Notes: generated by a model from the sequence alone, not told the origin. Shown: positions 17,661-26,188, counted from the first letter of the stretch. The stretch is DNA of 64,000 nt from an uncultured Peptostreptococcaceae bacterium (GCA_947283485.1 CAMYOU010000002.1:62001-126000); one strand, 5' to 3'. Translations and numbers: made by a program.

Positions 17661-18209
17661 TCACCTCGATTGTCTGATGAGTGCGTTATAAGCGCGTATC
17701 GTCGCGGGATGGACGAGAAGTCCCTGTCCCATTAAATATTGTATCGTATGTTTCATGGCAAGTAAAGTGGCTCCGGTCAAATCCGCATATGCCGCCGCCC
17801 TCAAGTTTTCAACACCGGGGAAGTCTCTGCCCGGTTCGATTAAGTCCGCCAAAAAAAGAATTTGATCGAGTTTGTGCATCGGAACGATGCCGACGGTGTG
17901 TCCCGCAATGGCGTGGAGAATCTCTTCGTCCTCAATTCCAAATTCCTTGCGCGCGAGATACGCCCCAAGCGGTGCATGAATGGTCTCCGGAATCTCTATG
18001 GTGTCTTCATCGAGTACGACTTCCGGGAAGGCACCGTCCTGCCATTCTTTCACCCGATATTTGGCAATATCGTGAAAGAGAGCCGCCGTCATGGCTTTCT
18101 CGACGTCCGCGCCGTATCGCTCCGCCAGCTTTTTGGATTCCTCGATGACGCCGCGGATGTGTGCGCGTCGTTTCTCCGGATAATAAGCGAGAATTTTTTC
18201 TACGTTCAT
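17661..18209 (-). CDS. yqeK: HD-domain Ap4A hydrolase, YqeK family
   Basis: 182 aa HD-superfamily protein. The metal-binding motif is ALFHDIAKY, with HAPLGAYLAR and HAIAGHTVG later in the family's pattern. YqeK members symmetrically cleave diadenosine tetraphosphate. ATG 18209 overlaps the nadD stop by 4 bases; the nadD-yqeK-rsfS order is typical of Bacillota. Confidence 0.93.
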   Translation of the reverse strand: MNVEKILAYYPEKRRAHIRGVIEESKKLAERYGADVEKAMTAALFHDIAKYRVKEWQDGAFPEVVLDEDTIEIPETIHAPLGAYLARKEFGIEDEEILHAIAGHTVGIVPMHKLDQILFLADLIEPGRDFPGVENLRAAAYADLTGATLLAMKHTIQYLMGQGLLVHPATIRAYNALIRQSR

Positions 18210-18787
18210 GTTTTCTCCTTGATCAATCCCCGTATGCTCTCCGGGACAAGATATCGGATAGACTTCCCGGATGCGAGACGAGATCGAATCATCGTCGATG
18301 AAATGTCAAGATACGGGCTATCCAGATATTCCATCTTTGCACCTTGTGCGATGTAATGCCTCATCATGTCGTCCGCCGCCTGATCTCGGTCGCGACGCGC
18401 CACGAGAAAATGTGCCATGTGCAAGAGTTTTTCGTACGCATGCCATTTGTGAAAATCCCTCAGAGAATCTTCACCCATGAGAAAATAGATCTCCCGCTCC
18501 GGTTCCTCCGCGCGATAATGCGTAAGCGTCGTGAGTGTATAGCTCGGACCGCTATGCCGCATTTCAAAATCATCCACGCAAAAATGAGGATTCTCGGAAA
18601 TCGCGCGGCGCACGAGTTCAAAGCGAAGGTTCGCATCCCATTCCCCCTCCTTATGCGGGGGATCGCCCGCGGGGAGGAAGATCACTTCGTCAAAGCCGTA
18701 TTGTTCCCATGCCCATTCCGCAAGGATGAGGTGCCCCGTGTGAATCGGAGCGAATGTCCCGCCGAAGAGGAGGATGCTTTTACTCAT
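18206..18787 (-). CDS. nadD: nicotinate-nucleotide adenylyltransferase
   Basis: 193 aa enzyme making nicotinic acid adenine dinucleotide in NAD synthesis. It begins ILLFGGTFAPIHTGH (the GGTFDPxHxGH nucleotidyltransferase motif with Asp replaced by Ala) and later has LMGEDSLRDFHKW and the C-terminal ISSTMIRSRLASG. ATG 18787 lies in the last codons of yhbY (8-base overlap) with little SD, implying coupling. An ATG 21 bases upstream is possible but would extend beyond the family N-terminus. Confidence 0.94.
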   Translation of the reverse strand: MSKSILLFGGTFAPIHTGHLILAEWAWEQYGFDEVIFLPAGDPPHKEGEWDANLRFELVRRAISENPHFCVDDFEMRHSGPSYTLTTLTHYRAEEPEREIYFLMGEDSLRDFHKWHAYEKLLHMAHFLVARRDRDQAADDMMRHYIAQGAKMEYLDSPYLDISSTMIRSRLASGKSIRYLVPESIRGLIKEKT

Positions 18788-19070
18788 CGAATTCGATGAC
18801 GCGTTCATCGCTCTCTCGGTAAAATGTAAACTTCGAGCCGATGTGTTGAACAAACTCGGCATTCAGTGCTTCCAAGATCTTCGCAATCATCTCTTCCGGT
18901 TCTTCCGGGATCGTATCCAAAAAGCGGATCTTCACGAGTTCTCTCTTATTGGCGAGTGCTTCAAGTTGGTCGATGACTTCTTGCGTCAATCCGTTTTTCC
19001 CGATGATCAGTGCAGGATCGATTTTTTGCGCAAGTTTTTTGAGATAGGCGCGTCTTTTTCCGTTTAACAT
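18780..19070 (-). CDS. yhbY: CRS1/YhbY-type RNA-binding protein
   Basis: 96 aa single CRM-domain protein associated with 50S assembly. It opens MLNGKRRAYLKKLA, has the GKNGLT loop (IIGKNGLTQEVIDQL) that replaces the GxxG RNA-binding loop, and ELVKIRFLD. ATG 19070 follows AGGAGGAAGT; the earlier in-frame ATG does not. Between obg and nadD as in many Gram-positives. Confidence 0.93.
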   Translation of the reverse strand: MLNGKRRAYLKKLAQKIDPALIIGKNGLTQEVIDQLEALANKRELVKIRFLDTIPEEPEEMIAKILEALNAEFVQHIGSKFTFYRESDERVIEFDE

Positions 19071-19078
19071 ACTTCCTC

Positions 19079-20344
19079 CTAATTCTGCCATTCCATTTCA
19101 TAGCCGGCAAAGAGTACGGTCGATCCGTTTTCCATACCGAGCGCTTCGAGTTCGTCGATGATGCCTTTCTTGTAGAGCAGATCTTGGAAATAGATAAGAG
19201 ACTCGTAGTCGTCCATATCCGTACGATAGAGAAGATCTTCCGCAAACGGGCCTTCGACGATAAAGATGCCGTCTTCAACGCGAATCGTATACGGTTCCTC
19301 CTCAATCTTCGGAGCAACATAAGCCTCGTCATAAGTCTCGAGACTCTGCGGCATTTTCTCAAGTGCCCTCCAAAGTCCGTAGACGAGTTCTTTCACGCCT
19401 TTTTGGGTGGCACCGCTTACTTCATAAAAATCCAAATTTTCCTCTTCCGCCAAATGCCGCAAGGCTTCAACATATTCATCTCCGCCCAGATCCGTCTTAT
19501 TTGCCACGAGAACTCTTTGCTTCTCGAGTAAATCCGGATGATAGAGCTTCAGTTCTTCTTTGATAGATGCGTAATCTTCAAGGGGATTACGCCCTTCACT
19601 GCCCGATGCGTCCACGACATGACAGATGAGTGCCGTCCGTTCGACATGGCGCAGAAAATCGTGCCCAAGTCCAACGCCCTCGCTCGCCCCCTCGATGAGT
19701 CCCGGAATGTCCGCTACGACAAACGAAGCCTCTTCATCGACATAGACGACACCGAGATTGGGACTGAGCGTCGTGAAGTGATAATTTGCGATTTTGGGCG
19801 TGGCTGAAGACATGATGGATAGAAGCGTCGACTTGCCGACATTGGGTAGTCCTACAAGACCGACATCGGCGATGAGTTTGAGTTCCAGCGTGACCTCGCG
19901 CTCTTCCCCCGGTCTCCCCGGTTGTGCAAAACGCGGTGCTTGCCGAATCGCATTCTTATAACGTGTATTGCCGTATCCGCCGCGCCCGCCTCGACACAAG
20001 AGATACTCTTTGTTCGGCTCTCGCACGTCGAGAATCACGCCGCCCGTCACGACATCTTTCACAAGCGTTCCGACGGGAACTTTGAGGATGACATCCGCGC
20101 CGTCCTTGCCGAATTGTTTGCGCCCGCGTCCGTTCTCTCCGTTCTCAGCAAGATAACGCCTCTGATAGCGAAAATCGAGCAACGTGCGCACGCCTTCATC
20201 TCCAATGACGACGACATTGCCGCCGCGGCCTCCGTCGCCTCCGTCCGGACCGCCTGCGGGGACATATTTTTCTCTGCGGAAGGAGATCGCTCCATCTCCG
20301 CCCTTACCTGCTTTGACAAAAATTTTTACCAGATCGATAAACAC
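19079..20344 (-). CDS. obg: ribosome-assembly GTPase Obg
   Basis: 421 aa essential GTPase of 50S maturation. Glycine-rich Obg fold (KAGKGGDGAISFRREKY, PDGGDGGRGGNV), G domain with GLPNVGKSTLL, the switch TTLSPNLG, DIPGLIEGA and NKTD, and a C-terminal OCT domain (about 345-421). The start is GTG 20344 preceded by AAGGAGGAGCACC; the 29 extra upstream codons would add a hydrophobic stretch foreign to Obg. It begins a run obg-yhbY-nadD-yqeK-rsfS-ridA. The rpmA terminator lies directly upstream, and I see no convincing promoter in the 48 bases left, so read-through may feed it. Confidence 0.97.
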   Translation of the reverse strand: MFIDLVKIFVKAGKGGDGAISFRREKYVPAGGPDGGDGGRGGNVVVIGDEGVRTLLDFRYQRRYLAENGENGRGRKQFGKDGADVILKVPVGTLVKDVVTGGVILDVREPNKEYLLCRGGRGGYGNTRYKNAIRQAPRFAQPGRPGEEREVTLELKLIADVGLVGLPNVGKSTLLSIMSSATPKIANYHFTTLSPNLGVVYVDEEASFVVADIPGLIEGASEGVGLGHDFLRHVERTALICHVVDASGSEGRNPLEDYASIKEELKLYHPDLLEKQRVLVANKTDLGGDEYVEALRHLAEEENLDFYEVSGATQKGVKELVYGLWRALEKMPQSLETYDEAYVAPKIEEEPYTIRVEDGIFIVEGPFAEDLLYRTDMDDYESLIYFQDLLYKKGIIDELEALGMENGSTVLFAGYEMEWQN

Positions 20345-20392
20345 GGTGCTCCTCCTTCCCGTTTCGAAAAACGTTCCATAAAAGACCTTCAA

Positions 20393-20423
20393 GAAAAAAA
20401 GACCTATCGCAAAGATAAGTCTT
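20393..20423 (-). terminator. intrinsic terminator after rpmA
   Basis: Minus-strand hairpin AAGACTTATC-TTTGC-GATAGGTCTT (one G-T pair) followed by T5 or more. Confidence 0.8.
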
Positions 20424-20434
20424 CTTAGCATTCG

Positions 20435-20728
20435 TTACGCGTTCGCGCCTTCCTCGATCGGATAAACGCTGACTTTTTTGCGATCCTTACCGAGTCGCTC
20501 AAACGTTACGATTCCGTCCGCCGTAGCGAAAAGTGTATCGTCCTTACCGAGTCCGACATTCGTACCCGGATGGATCTTCGTTCCTCTTTGACGAACAAGA
20601 ATATTTCCGGAAAGAACAAATTGTCCGTTGTTTCTCTTCACACCGAGACGTTTTGCTTTCGAGTCACGACCGTTTCTCGAACTGCCGACGCCCTTCTTGC
20701 TCGAAAAAAGTTGCAAATTCATGAACAT
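20435..20728 (-). CDS. rpmA: 50S ribosomal protein L27 with cleavable N-terminal extension
   Basis: 97 aa L27 near the peptidyl-transferase centre. The N-terminus MFMNLQLFSSKKG carries the Gram-positive extension removed by the protease Prp; by analogy cleavage falls after LQLF, leaving SSKKG. The body (GRDSKAKRLGVKRNNGQ, RQRGTKIHPGTNVGLGKDD) is standard. An AGGAGG SD is 7 bases before the ATG. It follows prp directly. Confidence 0.97.
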   Translation of the reverse strand: MFMNLQLFSSKKGVGSSRNGRDSKAKRLGVKRNNGQFVLSGNILVRQRGTKIHPGTNVGLGKDDTLFATADGIVTFERLGKDRKKVSVYPIEEGANA

Positions 20729-20730
20729 GA

Positions 20731-21069
20731 CTACACCTCCTTAGAGTCATACTGTACGCGCAAGGGATGCCCCCCTGCGATATCCGAAATTCCGAGTTTA
20801 AGGCTTCTAAAAAGTCCTTGGATCACCGGATCCTTGCACGCTTCGGCGCACGCCGGACGAATCCCGCAGAATAGATAGCCTTCCGTCATCACGACCTGGA
20901 GTTCCCTCGTCAAGCCGCCAATCACGACGAGCGACTGCACCGTGTTCTGTGCAAGCGCACTCACCGCCGCGCAGACGATATCTTCACCATAGGGACGATA
21001 GCCTGCATGACCTCGGATGACAAATCCCATCACGTCCTTTTCTTTCGTAAAAAAACGTGCGCGGATCAA
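20731..21069 (-). CDS. prp: ribosomal-processing cysteine protease Prp
   Basis: 112 aa YsxB/Prp family protease that trims the L27 extension. The catalytic pair is in GHAGYRPYGEDIVCAAVSAL: His21 and Cys34. Encoded between rplU and rpmA, the conserved Gram-positive arrangement, with stop and start a few bases from its neighbours. Confidence 0.95.
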   Translation of the reverse strand: MIRARFFTKEKDVMGFVIRGHAGYRPYGEDIVCAAVSALAQNTVQSLVVIGGLTRELQVVMTEGYLFCGIRPACAEACKDPVIQGLFRSLKLGISDIAGGHPLRVQYDSKEV

Positions 21070-21070
21070 T

Positions 21071-21379
21071 TTACGCCTCGATTCCCGTAATCTTTACACG
21101 CGTGTACGGTTGACGATGACCTTTTTTCTTGCGAAAATCCTTCTTCGCGCGATACTTGAAGACGATGACCTTCTTGTTCTTGCCCTGTTTCTCAACAGTT
21201 GCATTGACTTTCGCACCCTCGACATACGGAGCACCGACTTTGCCGTTCTCCCCGCCGATCATAAGTACTTTGTCAAAGGAAACCGCATCGCCCTCTTCCG
21301 CCTTAAGCTTCTCAACGAAGATGACGCTGCCTTCTTCAACGGTATACTGCTTGCCTCCGGTTTCAATGATTGCAAACAT
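21071..21379 (-). CDS. rplU: 50S ribosomal protein L21
   Basis: 102 aa; starts MFAIIETGGKQYTVEEG and ends with KKKGHRQPYTRVKITGIEA (fragment GHRQPYTRVKITGI), the universal L21 signature. ATG 21379 has AAGGAGG SD; an earlier in-frame ATG lies ahead of the SD. First gene of rplU-prp-rpmA. Confidence 0.97.
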   Translation of the reverse strand: MFAIIETGGKQYTVEEGSVIFVEKLKAEEGDAVSFDKVLMIGGENGKVGAPYVEGAKVNATVEKQGKNKKVIVFKYRAKKDFRKKKGHRQPYTRVKITGIEA

Positions 21380-21390
21380 GATGTGCACCT

Positions 21391-21462
21391 CCTTATTCAA
21401 TACTCGCCGGTATCAGGTGCCGTAAGGACTTATAACCCATACCAAGCGGCCTACACATACCG
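21391..21462 (-). promoter_or_regulatory. probable L21 leader RNA
   Basis: About 72 structured bases separate the promoter from the rplU SD. On the minus strand GGTAT near 21440 can pair with ATACC near 21408, and GCCG with CGGC. Gram-positive rplU operons are known to carry an autoregulatory L21 leader here; I assign it by position and pairing only. Confidence 0.45.
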
Positions 21463-21466
21463 CATT

Positions 21467-21495
21467 ATTATCACATGAAACGCCCATGCTGTCAA
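21467..21495 (-). promoter_or_regulatory. sigma-A promoter of rplU-prp-rpmA
   Basis: Perfect TTGACA (21495-21490), 17-base spacer, GATAAT (21472-21467), minus strand. Confidence 0.85.
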
Positions 21496-21580
21496 GCCTT
21501 GTCGCTCAAAACGCTCAAAAGCTTTTTATGGAAGATCCCATTTGATTTCCGGTTCTCATGATTTTTTTCCACTTTCCCAT

Positions 21581-21605
21581 CGATTGTAGAAAAAAACGAC
21601 AATCG
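21581..21605 (+). repeat. 7-base inverted repeat upstream of the radical SAM gene
   Basis: CGATTGT-N11-ACAATCG, perfect arms, 52 bases before the start codon. A TATTAT -10-like box follows at 21626-21631, so the repeat sits about where a -35 or an upstream operator would be. The A-rich loop makes a terminator unlikely. Confidence 0.5.
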
Positions 21606-21656
21606 AAAAAATGTGGGTATATATCTATTATAGACTATCATAAAGGAGGTAAACGC

Positions 21657-23027
21657 ATGAAAGAAAACCTACTCATCAATCGCAGAACGACGAAGTTCTT
21701 CATCGAAAAAGTGCTTTCACGCATGGAAGATGATCCGAGCGGCGAGATGGCCAAGATTCTGGAATACGGAAATAAACTCGGCACATTCGGGCCCCATCGG
21801 TTTGACGATACCATTGAAATCGTCAAGGATAAAGATCAGAAGTGGACGCAATACGCAGAGCGCGTTTACCATGAAATCGATCGCCATATTCTTGTGCAAC
21901 ATCTTCTCAACGTCGGTTATGAGGCATCTTTTGCAAAACAAGGGCTCCGTCAAGAATGGAGAGAAAAACTGGATGCCAATGTACCCTGGACCATCCTTTT
22001 TGACCCCACCAGCGCATGCAATCTGCACTGCACCGGATGCTGGGCCGGAAAATACGGGCTCAAACTCAATCTGAGCTATGAGGAAATGGACTCCATCGTT
22101 ACGCAAGGCAAAGAACTCGGTATTTATTTCTATTTAATGACCGGCGGAGAACCGCTCGTTCGCAAAGACGATATTCTCAAACTTGCAGAAAAACACAATG
22201 ACGTTGCCTTTCACATCTTCACCAACGGCACGCTCATCGACGAACCTTTTGCCGAAGCAGTTCGAAAAGTTGGAAACATCAGTTTCGCTCTTTCGCTAGA
22301 AGGTTGGGACGAAGAGAATGACGCCAGACGCGGCAAAGGCTCCGCTCAAAGAGTGCGCGAAGCGATGCGCTTGATGAAAAGCGAAGGCCTGCTCTTCGGT
22401 CTGTCAGTTTGCTACACCTCGATGAACTACGAGACCGTCACTTCGGACGCCTTCCTCGATTCAATCATCGAAGACGGTGCCAGACTTATCTGGTACTTCC
22501 ACTACATGCCCGTCGGTGCGGACCCCGCGCTCAATCTCTTGCTCTCACCGGAACAACGTGAGTATATGATCCACCGCGTTCGCGAAATCCGCAGTGTGGA
22601 CGGAGGGAAGCCCATCGTCGCTATCGATTTCCAGAACGACGGCGAATTCATTCACGGTTGCATCGCAGGCGGCAAAGACTACATGCATATCAACGCCAAT
22701 GGCGACGTCGAGCCATGTGTCTTCATCCACTATTCCGACGCCAATATCAGAGAAATGAGCATCAAGGAAGCCTTGCAACAACCGCTGTTCCAAGAGTATC
22801 GCAAGAACCAACCGTTTAACAAAAACCATCTGAGACCTTGTCCTATGCTTGAGAACCCCGGCATACTCACCAAAATGGTCGAAGCATCCGGTGCGCATCC
22901 GACAGATCTCACCGATCCCATGAGTGCGGATGCGCTATGTCAGAGATGCCACGAATATGCAAGACTCTGGAGCAAGCCCGCCCAAGAGATTCGCGAAGAA
23001 CTCGATCGTGAAAAAGCAGTCCATTAA
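21657..23027 (+). CDS. radical SAM protein with Cys-rich C-terminal domain
   Basis: 456 aa. A roughly 110-residue N-terminal extension precedes the radical SAM core with CNLHCTGC (Cys121, 125, 128) for the 4Fe-4S/SAM cluster and MTGGEP at 161-166. The C-terminal part has GCIAGG, NGDVEPCVF, RPCPML and CQRC, that is five Cys in a SPASM/twitch-like pattern that could hold further clusters. Such proteins modify peptides, cofactors or tetrapyrroles; no precursor peptide or partner is adjacent, so the substrate is unknown. ATG 21657 follows AAAGGAGGTAAACGC. Monocistronic, isolated on the plus strand. Confidence 0.85.
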   Translation: MKENLLINRRTTKFFIEKVLSRMEDDPSGEMAKILEYGNKLGTFGPHRFDDTIEIVKDKDQKWTQYAERVYHEIDRHILVQHLLNVGYEASFAKQGLRQEWREKLDANVPWTILFDPTSACNLHCTGCWAGKYGLKLNLSYEEMDSIVTQGKELGIYFYLMTGGEPLVRKDDILKLAEKHNDVAFHIFTNGTLIDEPFAEAVRKVGNISFALSLEGWDEENDARRGKGSAQRVREAMRLMKSEGLLFGLSVCYTSMNYETVTSDAFLDSIIEDGARLIWYFHYMPVGADPALNLLLSPEQREYMIHRVREIRSVDGGKPIVAIDFQNDGEFIHGCIAGGKDYMHINANGDVEPCVFIHYSDANIREMSIKEALQQPLFQEYRKNQPFNKNHLRPCPMLENPGILTKMVEASGAHPTDLTDPMSADALCQRCHEYARLWSKPAQEIREELDREKAVH

Positions 23028-23064
23028 CAAATCGAGCATCTATTGTCACATGAGAATTTCAAAG

Positions 23065-23090
23065 AACCGCCCCATCCGGGCGGTTTTTTT
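23065..23090 (+). terminator. intrinsic terminator of the radical SAM gene
   Basis: ACCGCCC-N4-GGGCGGT followed by T7, 38 bases after the stop. Confidence 0.92.
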
Positions 23091-23116
23091 CTGGCCTTTC
23101 CATTTTGTATTTGACA

Positions 23117-23143
23117 CAAAAAAGCACCTGTCGAAACAAGTGC
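23117..23143 (-). terminator. second terminator downstream of tRNA-Ser
   Basis: Minus-strand hairpin GCACTTG-TTTCGA-CAGGTGC (one G-T pair) followed by T6. It backs up the tRNA terminator at 23168-23223. Confidence 0.7.
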
Positions 23144-23167
23144 ATTGACGGAAGCAATCCCCGGGCA

Positions 23168-23223
23168 AAAAAATATCTGAAGAGGAATATCACATCAAAT
23201 TCTGTGATTTCAACATCTTCAGA
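23168..23223 (-). terminator. long-hairpin terminator of tRNA-Ser
   Basis: Minus-strand outer arms TCTGAAGA and TCTTCAGA enclose inner arms ATCACA and TGTGAT; TATTTTTTT follows. Starts 16 bases beyond the tRNA CCA end. Confidence 0.7.
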
Positions 23224-23238
23224 CATTTTGGATATGCA

Positions 23239-23327
23239 TGGCGGAGAGGGTGGGATTCGAACCCACGTGCCCCGGAGGACAAACTGATTTCGAGTCAGCC
23301 CCGTTATGACCACTTCGATACCTCTCC
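23239..23327 (-). tRNA. tRNA-Ser (anticodon CGA)
   Basis: 89 bases including encoded CCA. Acceptor arms GGAGAGG and CCTCTCC with G discriminator, anticodon stem GCTGA/TCAGT around the loop CTCGAAA (anticodon CGA, reads UCG), a long class II variable arm and a T arm GTGGG-TTCGAAT-CCCAC. Single tRNA gene, not part of a cluster. Confidence 0.97.
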
Positions 23328-23370
23328 GTGAACTTCTCCAGTTTACCAGAGAAATTCTTCGATTGCAAAT

Positions 23371-25125
23371 TTATTTTATTTCACGGTTTAGAGACCCCGT
23401 CGTGTAGAGCTCGTGATAGAGCCCTCCGCAAGCCATGAGTTCGCGATGTGTCCCCTCTTCTTTGATGCCGGAATCATCGAGCACGAGAATTTTATCCGCA
23501 TTGTGGATCGTCGTAAGTCTGTGTGCAATGGTGAGGGTCGTCCTGCCGCGCGAAAGTTTCTCGAGGCTTCCTTGCACGATGCGTTCACTCTCGTTGTCGA
23601 GTGCACTCGTCGCCTCGTCGAGAATCAAGATCTTTGGGTTTTTGAGAAACGCACGCGCAATGGAAATGCGCTGTTTTTGTCCGCCGGATAATTTGACGCC
23701 ACGTTCGCCGACATAAGTGTTAAATCCGTTCTCGAGCTCCGTAATAAACTCGTATGCACCGGCGAGTTTTGCCGCTTCGATCACGTCTTCCTCGCTCGCA
23801 CCGACTCTTCCGTATGCGATATTTTCCCGCACCGTACCGGAGAAGAGATAGACATCCTGTTGCACCATTCCGATACTTTCTCGCAAACTCTTGAGCGTGA
23901 CGTCTCTGACATCGGATCCGTCGATGAGAATCTTACCGGACGTCACTTCATAAAATCGCAGGATGAGATTTACGAGCGTGGTCTTACCGCCGCCCGATGC
24001 GCCGACAAGCGCCGCATTCATTCCGGGTTCGATGGTAAAGGTCACATCGTGGAGCACGTCCTTCTCCCCGTCAGGATAACGAAACGAGACGTCTTGAAAC
24101 TCAATTTTGCCGTCTTGGACTTCGAGCTCTTTCGCATCTTCCCGATCGTAGACTTTCATGCCCGTATCCATGATCTCCGCAAAGCGCTCGATACCGGTCA
24201 TGCCCCTTTGGAATTGCTCAGTAAATTCTACAATGCGTCGTACCGTTGCAAGCAGTGTCGTCGCATAGAGTGCATAGACGACGAGGTCGCCGGGGAAGAT
24301 TTTCCCCTGCATCATCTGGTAACCGCCGAGTACGATAACGATAAGATACATAATGCCGTCAAAGACGCGCGTGACAGTCGAAAATGCCGCCATGCTCGTA
24401 TAGAAATCCTTTTTGACATCCAAAAATTCATCGTTGGAGTGCGAAAATTTTTGGAGTTCCACACCTTCATTGGCAAACGAGCGGACGACGCGCACACCGA
24501 GCAAAGATTCTTCGATGTCCGAATTGATGACGGCGATCTGTTTTCTTTGATTGAGTAAAACATTGCGCATCTTCCGTCGATAGTGCGCGGACGTGATGAA
24601 CATAAGCGGCACGCAAGCGATGAGTGCAACGGATATCAAAAGATTAATATGGAGAAGCACGATAAAAACGATGACGAGTTTGATCGCACCGATGAAATAT
24701 TCCTCCGGACAATGGTGGGCAAACTCAGTCACATCGTTGAGATCGTTCGTCAGTCGAGACATGATTTTACCGACTTTGGCGGTATTGTAAAATTCAATGT
24801 CCAAGCGGTGCAAATGTTCAAAGGCGTCTCTACGCATATCCGTCTCTATCTTCGCACCCATGATATGCCCCACGCGCGTCATATAATAACTTGCCAAGAC
24901 ATCGATCACGCGTAGCACAAGATAAATCATGCCGAAGCGCACAAGAATGCGCGGGGTGACCAGCGTAAGATCCTGGGCGCCCATATTCGTAAGTCTGCGC
25001 AGAATAAGCGGCAGGACAAGCTCACACATGGTGGTAAGTCCCGCCGCAAAGAGATCCGTAAATAAAATTCTCTTGTAGCGGAAGAGATAAGGATTGAATC
25101 GTTTGAGCAAAGTTTTGGTTTTCAT
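23371..25125 (-). CDS. ABC exporter (fused membrane-ATPase half-transporter)
   Basis: 584 aa. Six transmembrane helices (about 1-320) followed by an ATPase domain with Walker A GASGGGKTT, Q-loop, signature LSGGQKQR, Walker B ILILDEATSALD and a His switch in IAHRLTT. It should work as a homodimer exporting a lipid, drug or peptide; no second half-transporter is adjacent, and no N-terminal peptidase domain is present. ATG 25125 has an AAAGGAGG SD. Last gene of the pheS operon, 10 bases after the TPR gene. Substrate unknown. Confidence 0.9.
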   Translation of the reverse strand: MKTKTLLKRFNPYLFRYKRILFTDLFAAGLTTMCELVLPLILRRLTNMGAQDLTLVTPRILVRFGMIYLVLRVIDVLASYYMTRVGHIMGAKIETDMRRDAFEHLHRLDIEFYNTAKVGKIMSRLTNDLNDVTEFAHHCPEEYFIGAIKLVIVFIVLLHINLLISVALIACVPLMFITSAHYRRKMRNVLLNQRKQIAVINSDIEESLLGVRVVRSFANEGVELQKFSHSNDEFLDVKKDFYTSMAAFSTVTRVFDGIMYLIVIVLGGYQMMQGKIFPGDLVVYALYATTLLATVRRIVEFTEQFQRGMTGIERFAEIMDTGMKVYDREDAKELEVQDGKIEFQDVSFRYPDGEKDVLHDVTFTIEPGMNAALVGASGGGKTTLVNLILRFYEVTSGKILIDGSDVRDVTLKSLRESIGMVQQDVYLFSGTVRENIAYGRVGASEEDVIEAAKLAGAYEFITELENGFNTYVGERGVKLSGGQKQRISIARAFLKNPKILILDEATSALDNESERIVQGSLEKLSRGRTTLTIAHRLTTIHNADKILVLDDSGIKEEGTHRELMACGGLYHELYTTGSLNREIK

Positions 25126-25135
25126 ACTCCTCCTT

Positions 25136-26188
25136 TCAGTTCGAAGCTCGTCGTTCGGAGAGCCGTATCCCGTATTCTTTCACGGCTTCCAAGATCGATG
25201 CATCTTCGATTGCATGTTCTACATCCATTTTTTGCAATCTGCGGTATAATTCGTCCGCAAACCCCGGATCGTCGGGTTCCGTGAGAATCATGAGATTTGA
25301 GAGAATGCGCGAATCGCCTGACGACATCACGTTTTTCAGGACTTCGATCGCTTCTTCGCGCTCCCCAAGCATATAGAGGCTGATGGCAAGATCATTGGGA
25401 ATCCGAACGTCCTCCGGTCTTTTCTCCAACGCACGGTAAAACGTATCGACGCTTTCTTCGAGTCTTCCGAGTCCTTGTAGCGCGACACCCTGCCAATAGT
25501 GAAGAATCCCCGCGTCGTCGTCTTTGAGTCGATCTGCGAGGATTTTGTACGCCTTTTCCGTGCGTCCTTTGTTCATCTCGTCCACTGCCAAAGTGACGGC
25601 AGCACCCGTCGCCGTTTCCTCGACGCGTTCGCGCATTTTTTCCTGAAACTCGACGTGTTCGCTTGCCAGCAGTGCATGTTTGAAATACTGATGTGCCTTG
25701 AGTTCATCGCCGAGGGCGAGAAAGAGTTCGCCGTAGAGCGCGTAAGCGGGTGCAAACGGCGTTTTGTCCAAGACCCGATCGAGTTCTTCCATCGCCTGTT
25801 TCAGAGCCGTGTCGTCTCCTTTTGCCGCTTTTCTCAGCAGACTCTGCGCGTGAGCGACGACAACCATCGGTTCCTCCGATAAAATGTGAGCGGCTTCGAT
25901 ATAGAGATCGTCCGATTCCTCATGGGCATAGTGAAGTGCGAGCATCGCGGGGTTCTTCACGGTATCCGTAAGAAATTTCTCATACGTCGCGTCGTGACCG
26001 TGGAGTGCGAGATGCAAGAGCATTCCGCGCACAAAATCACTCCACGGGAGTTCTTCTTTTTCTCCGTGTTCGATATGCCGAATCAGCGTACTTGTCTCTA
26101 TCGGGAGATTGAGTCCTCCGGTCTTTACGGTTTGCCCCTCAAAGGCGAGATCTTTTTTGAGTTCGAGATAGGAAAGTCGATCCGTCAT
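25136..26188 (-). CDS. TPR-repeat protein of unknown function
   Basis: 350 aa, soluble and acidic. The second half holds helical-repeat units with TPR character (LALGDELKAHQYFKHALL, LQGLGRLEESVDTFYRAL, ISLYMLGEREEAIEVLKN). The first 100 residues have no motif I recognise. ATG 26188 overlaps the upstream membrane-protein stop as ATGA; the much longer open frame upstream is out of register with that gene and is rejected. Translational coupling suggests it works with the membrane protein; TPRs usually bind partners. Confidence 0.75.
   Translation of the reverse strand: MTDRLSYLELKKDLAFEGQTVKTGGLNLPIETSTLIRHIEHGEKEELPWSDFVRGMLLHLALHGHDATYEKFLTDTVKNPAMLALHYAHEESDDLYIEAAHILSEEPMVVVAHAQSLLRKAAKGDDTALKQAMEELDRVLDKTPFAPAYALYGELFLALGDELKAHQYFKHALLASEHVEFQEKMRERVEETATGAAVTLAVDEMNKGRTEKAYKILADRLKDDDAGILHYWQGVALQGLGRLEESVDTFYRALEKRPEDVRIPNDLAISLYMLGEREEAIEVLKNVMSSGDSRILSNLMILTEPDDPGFADELYRRLQKMDVEHAIEDASILEAVKEYGIRLSERRASN

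Noticed and set aside
21581..21605. Inverted repeat as a Rex operator
   Set aside because: Arm spacing (N11) does not match the compact Rex site TTGTTAA-N4-TTAACAA.
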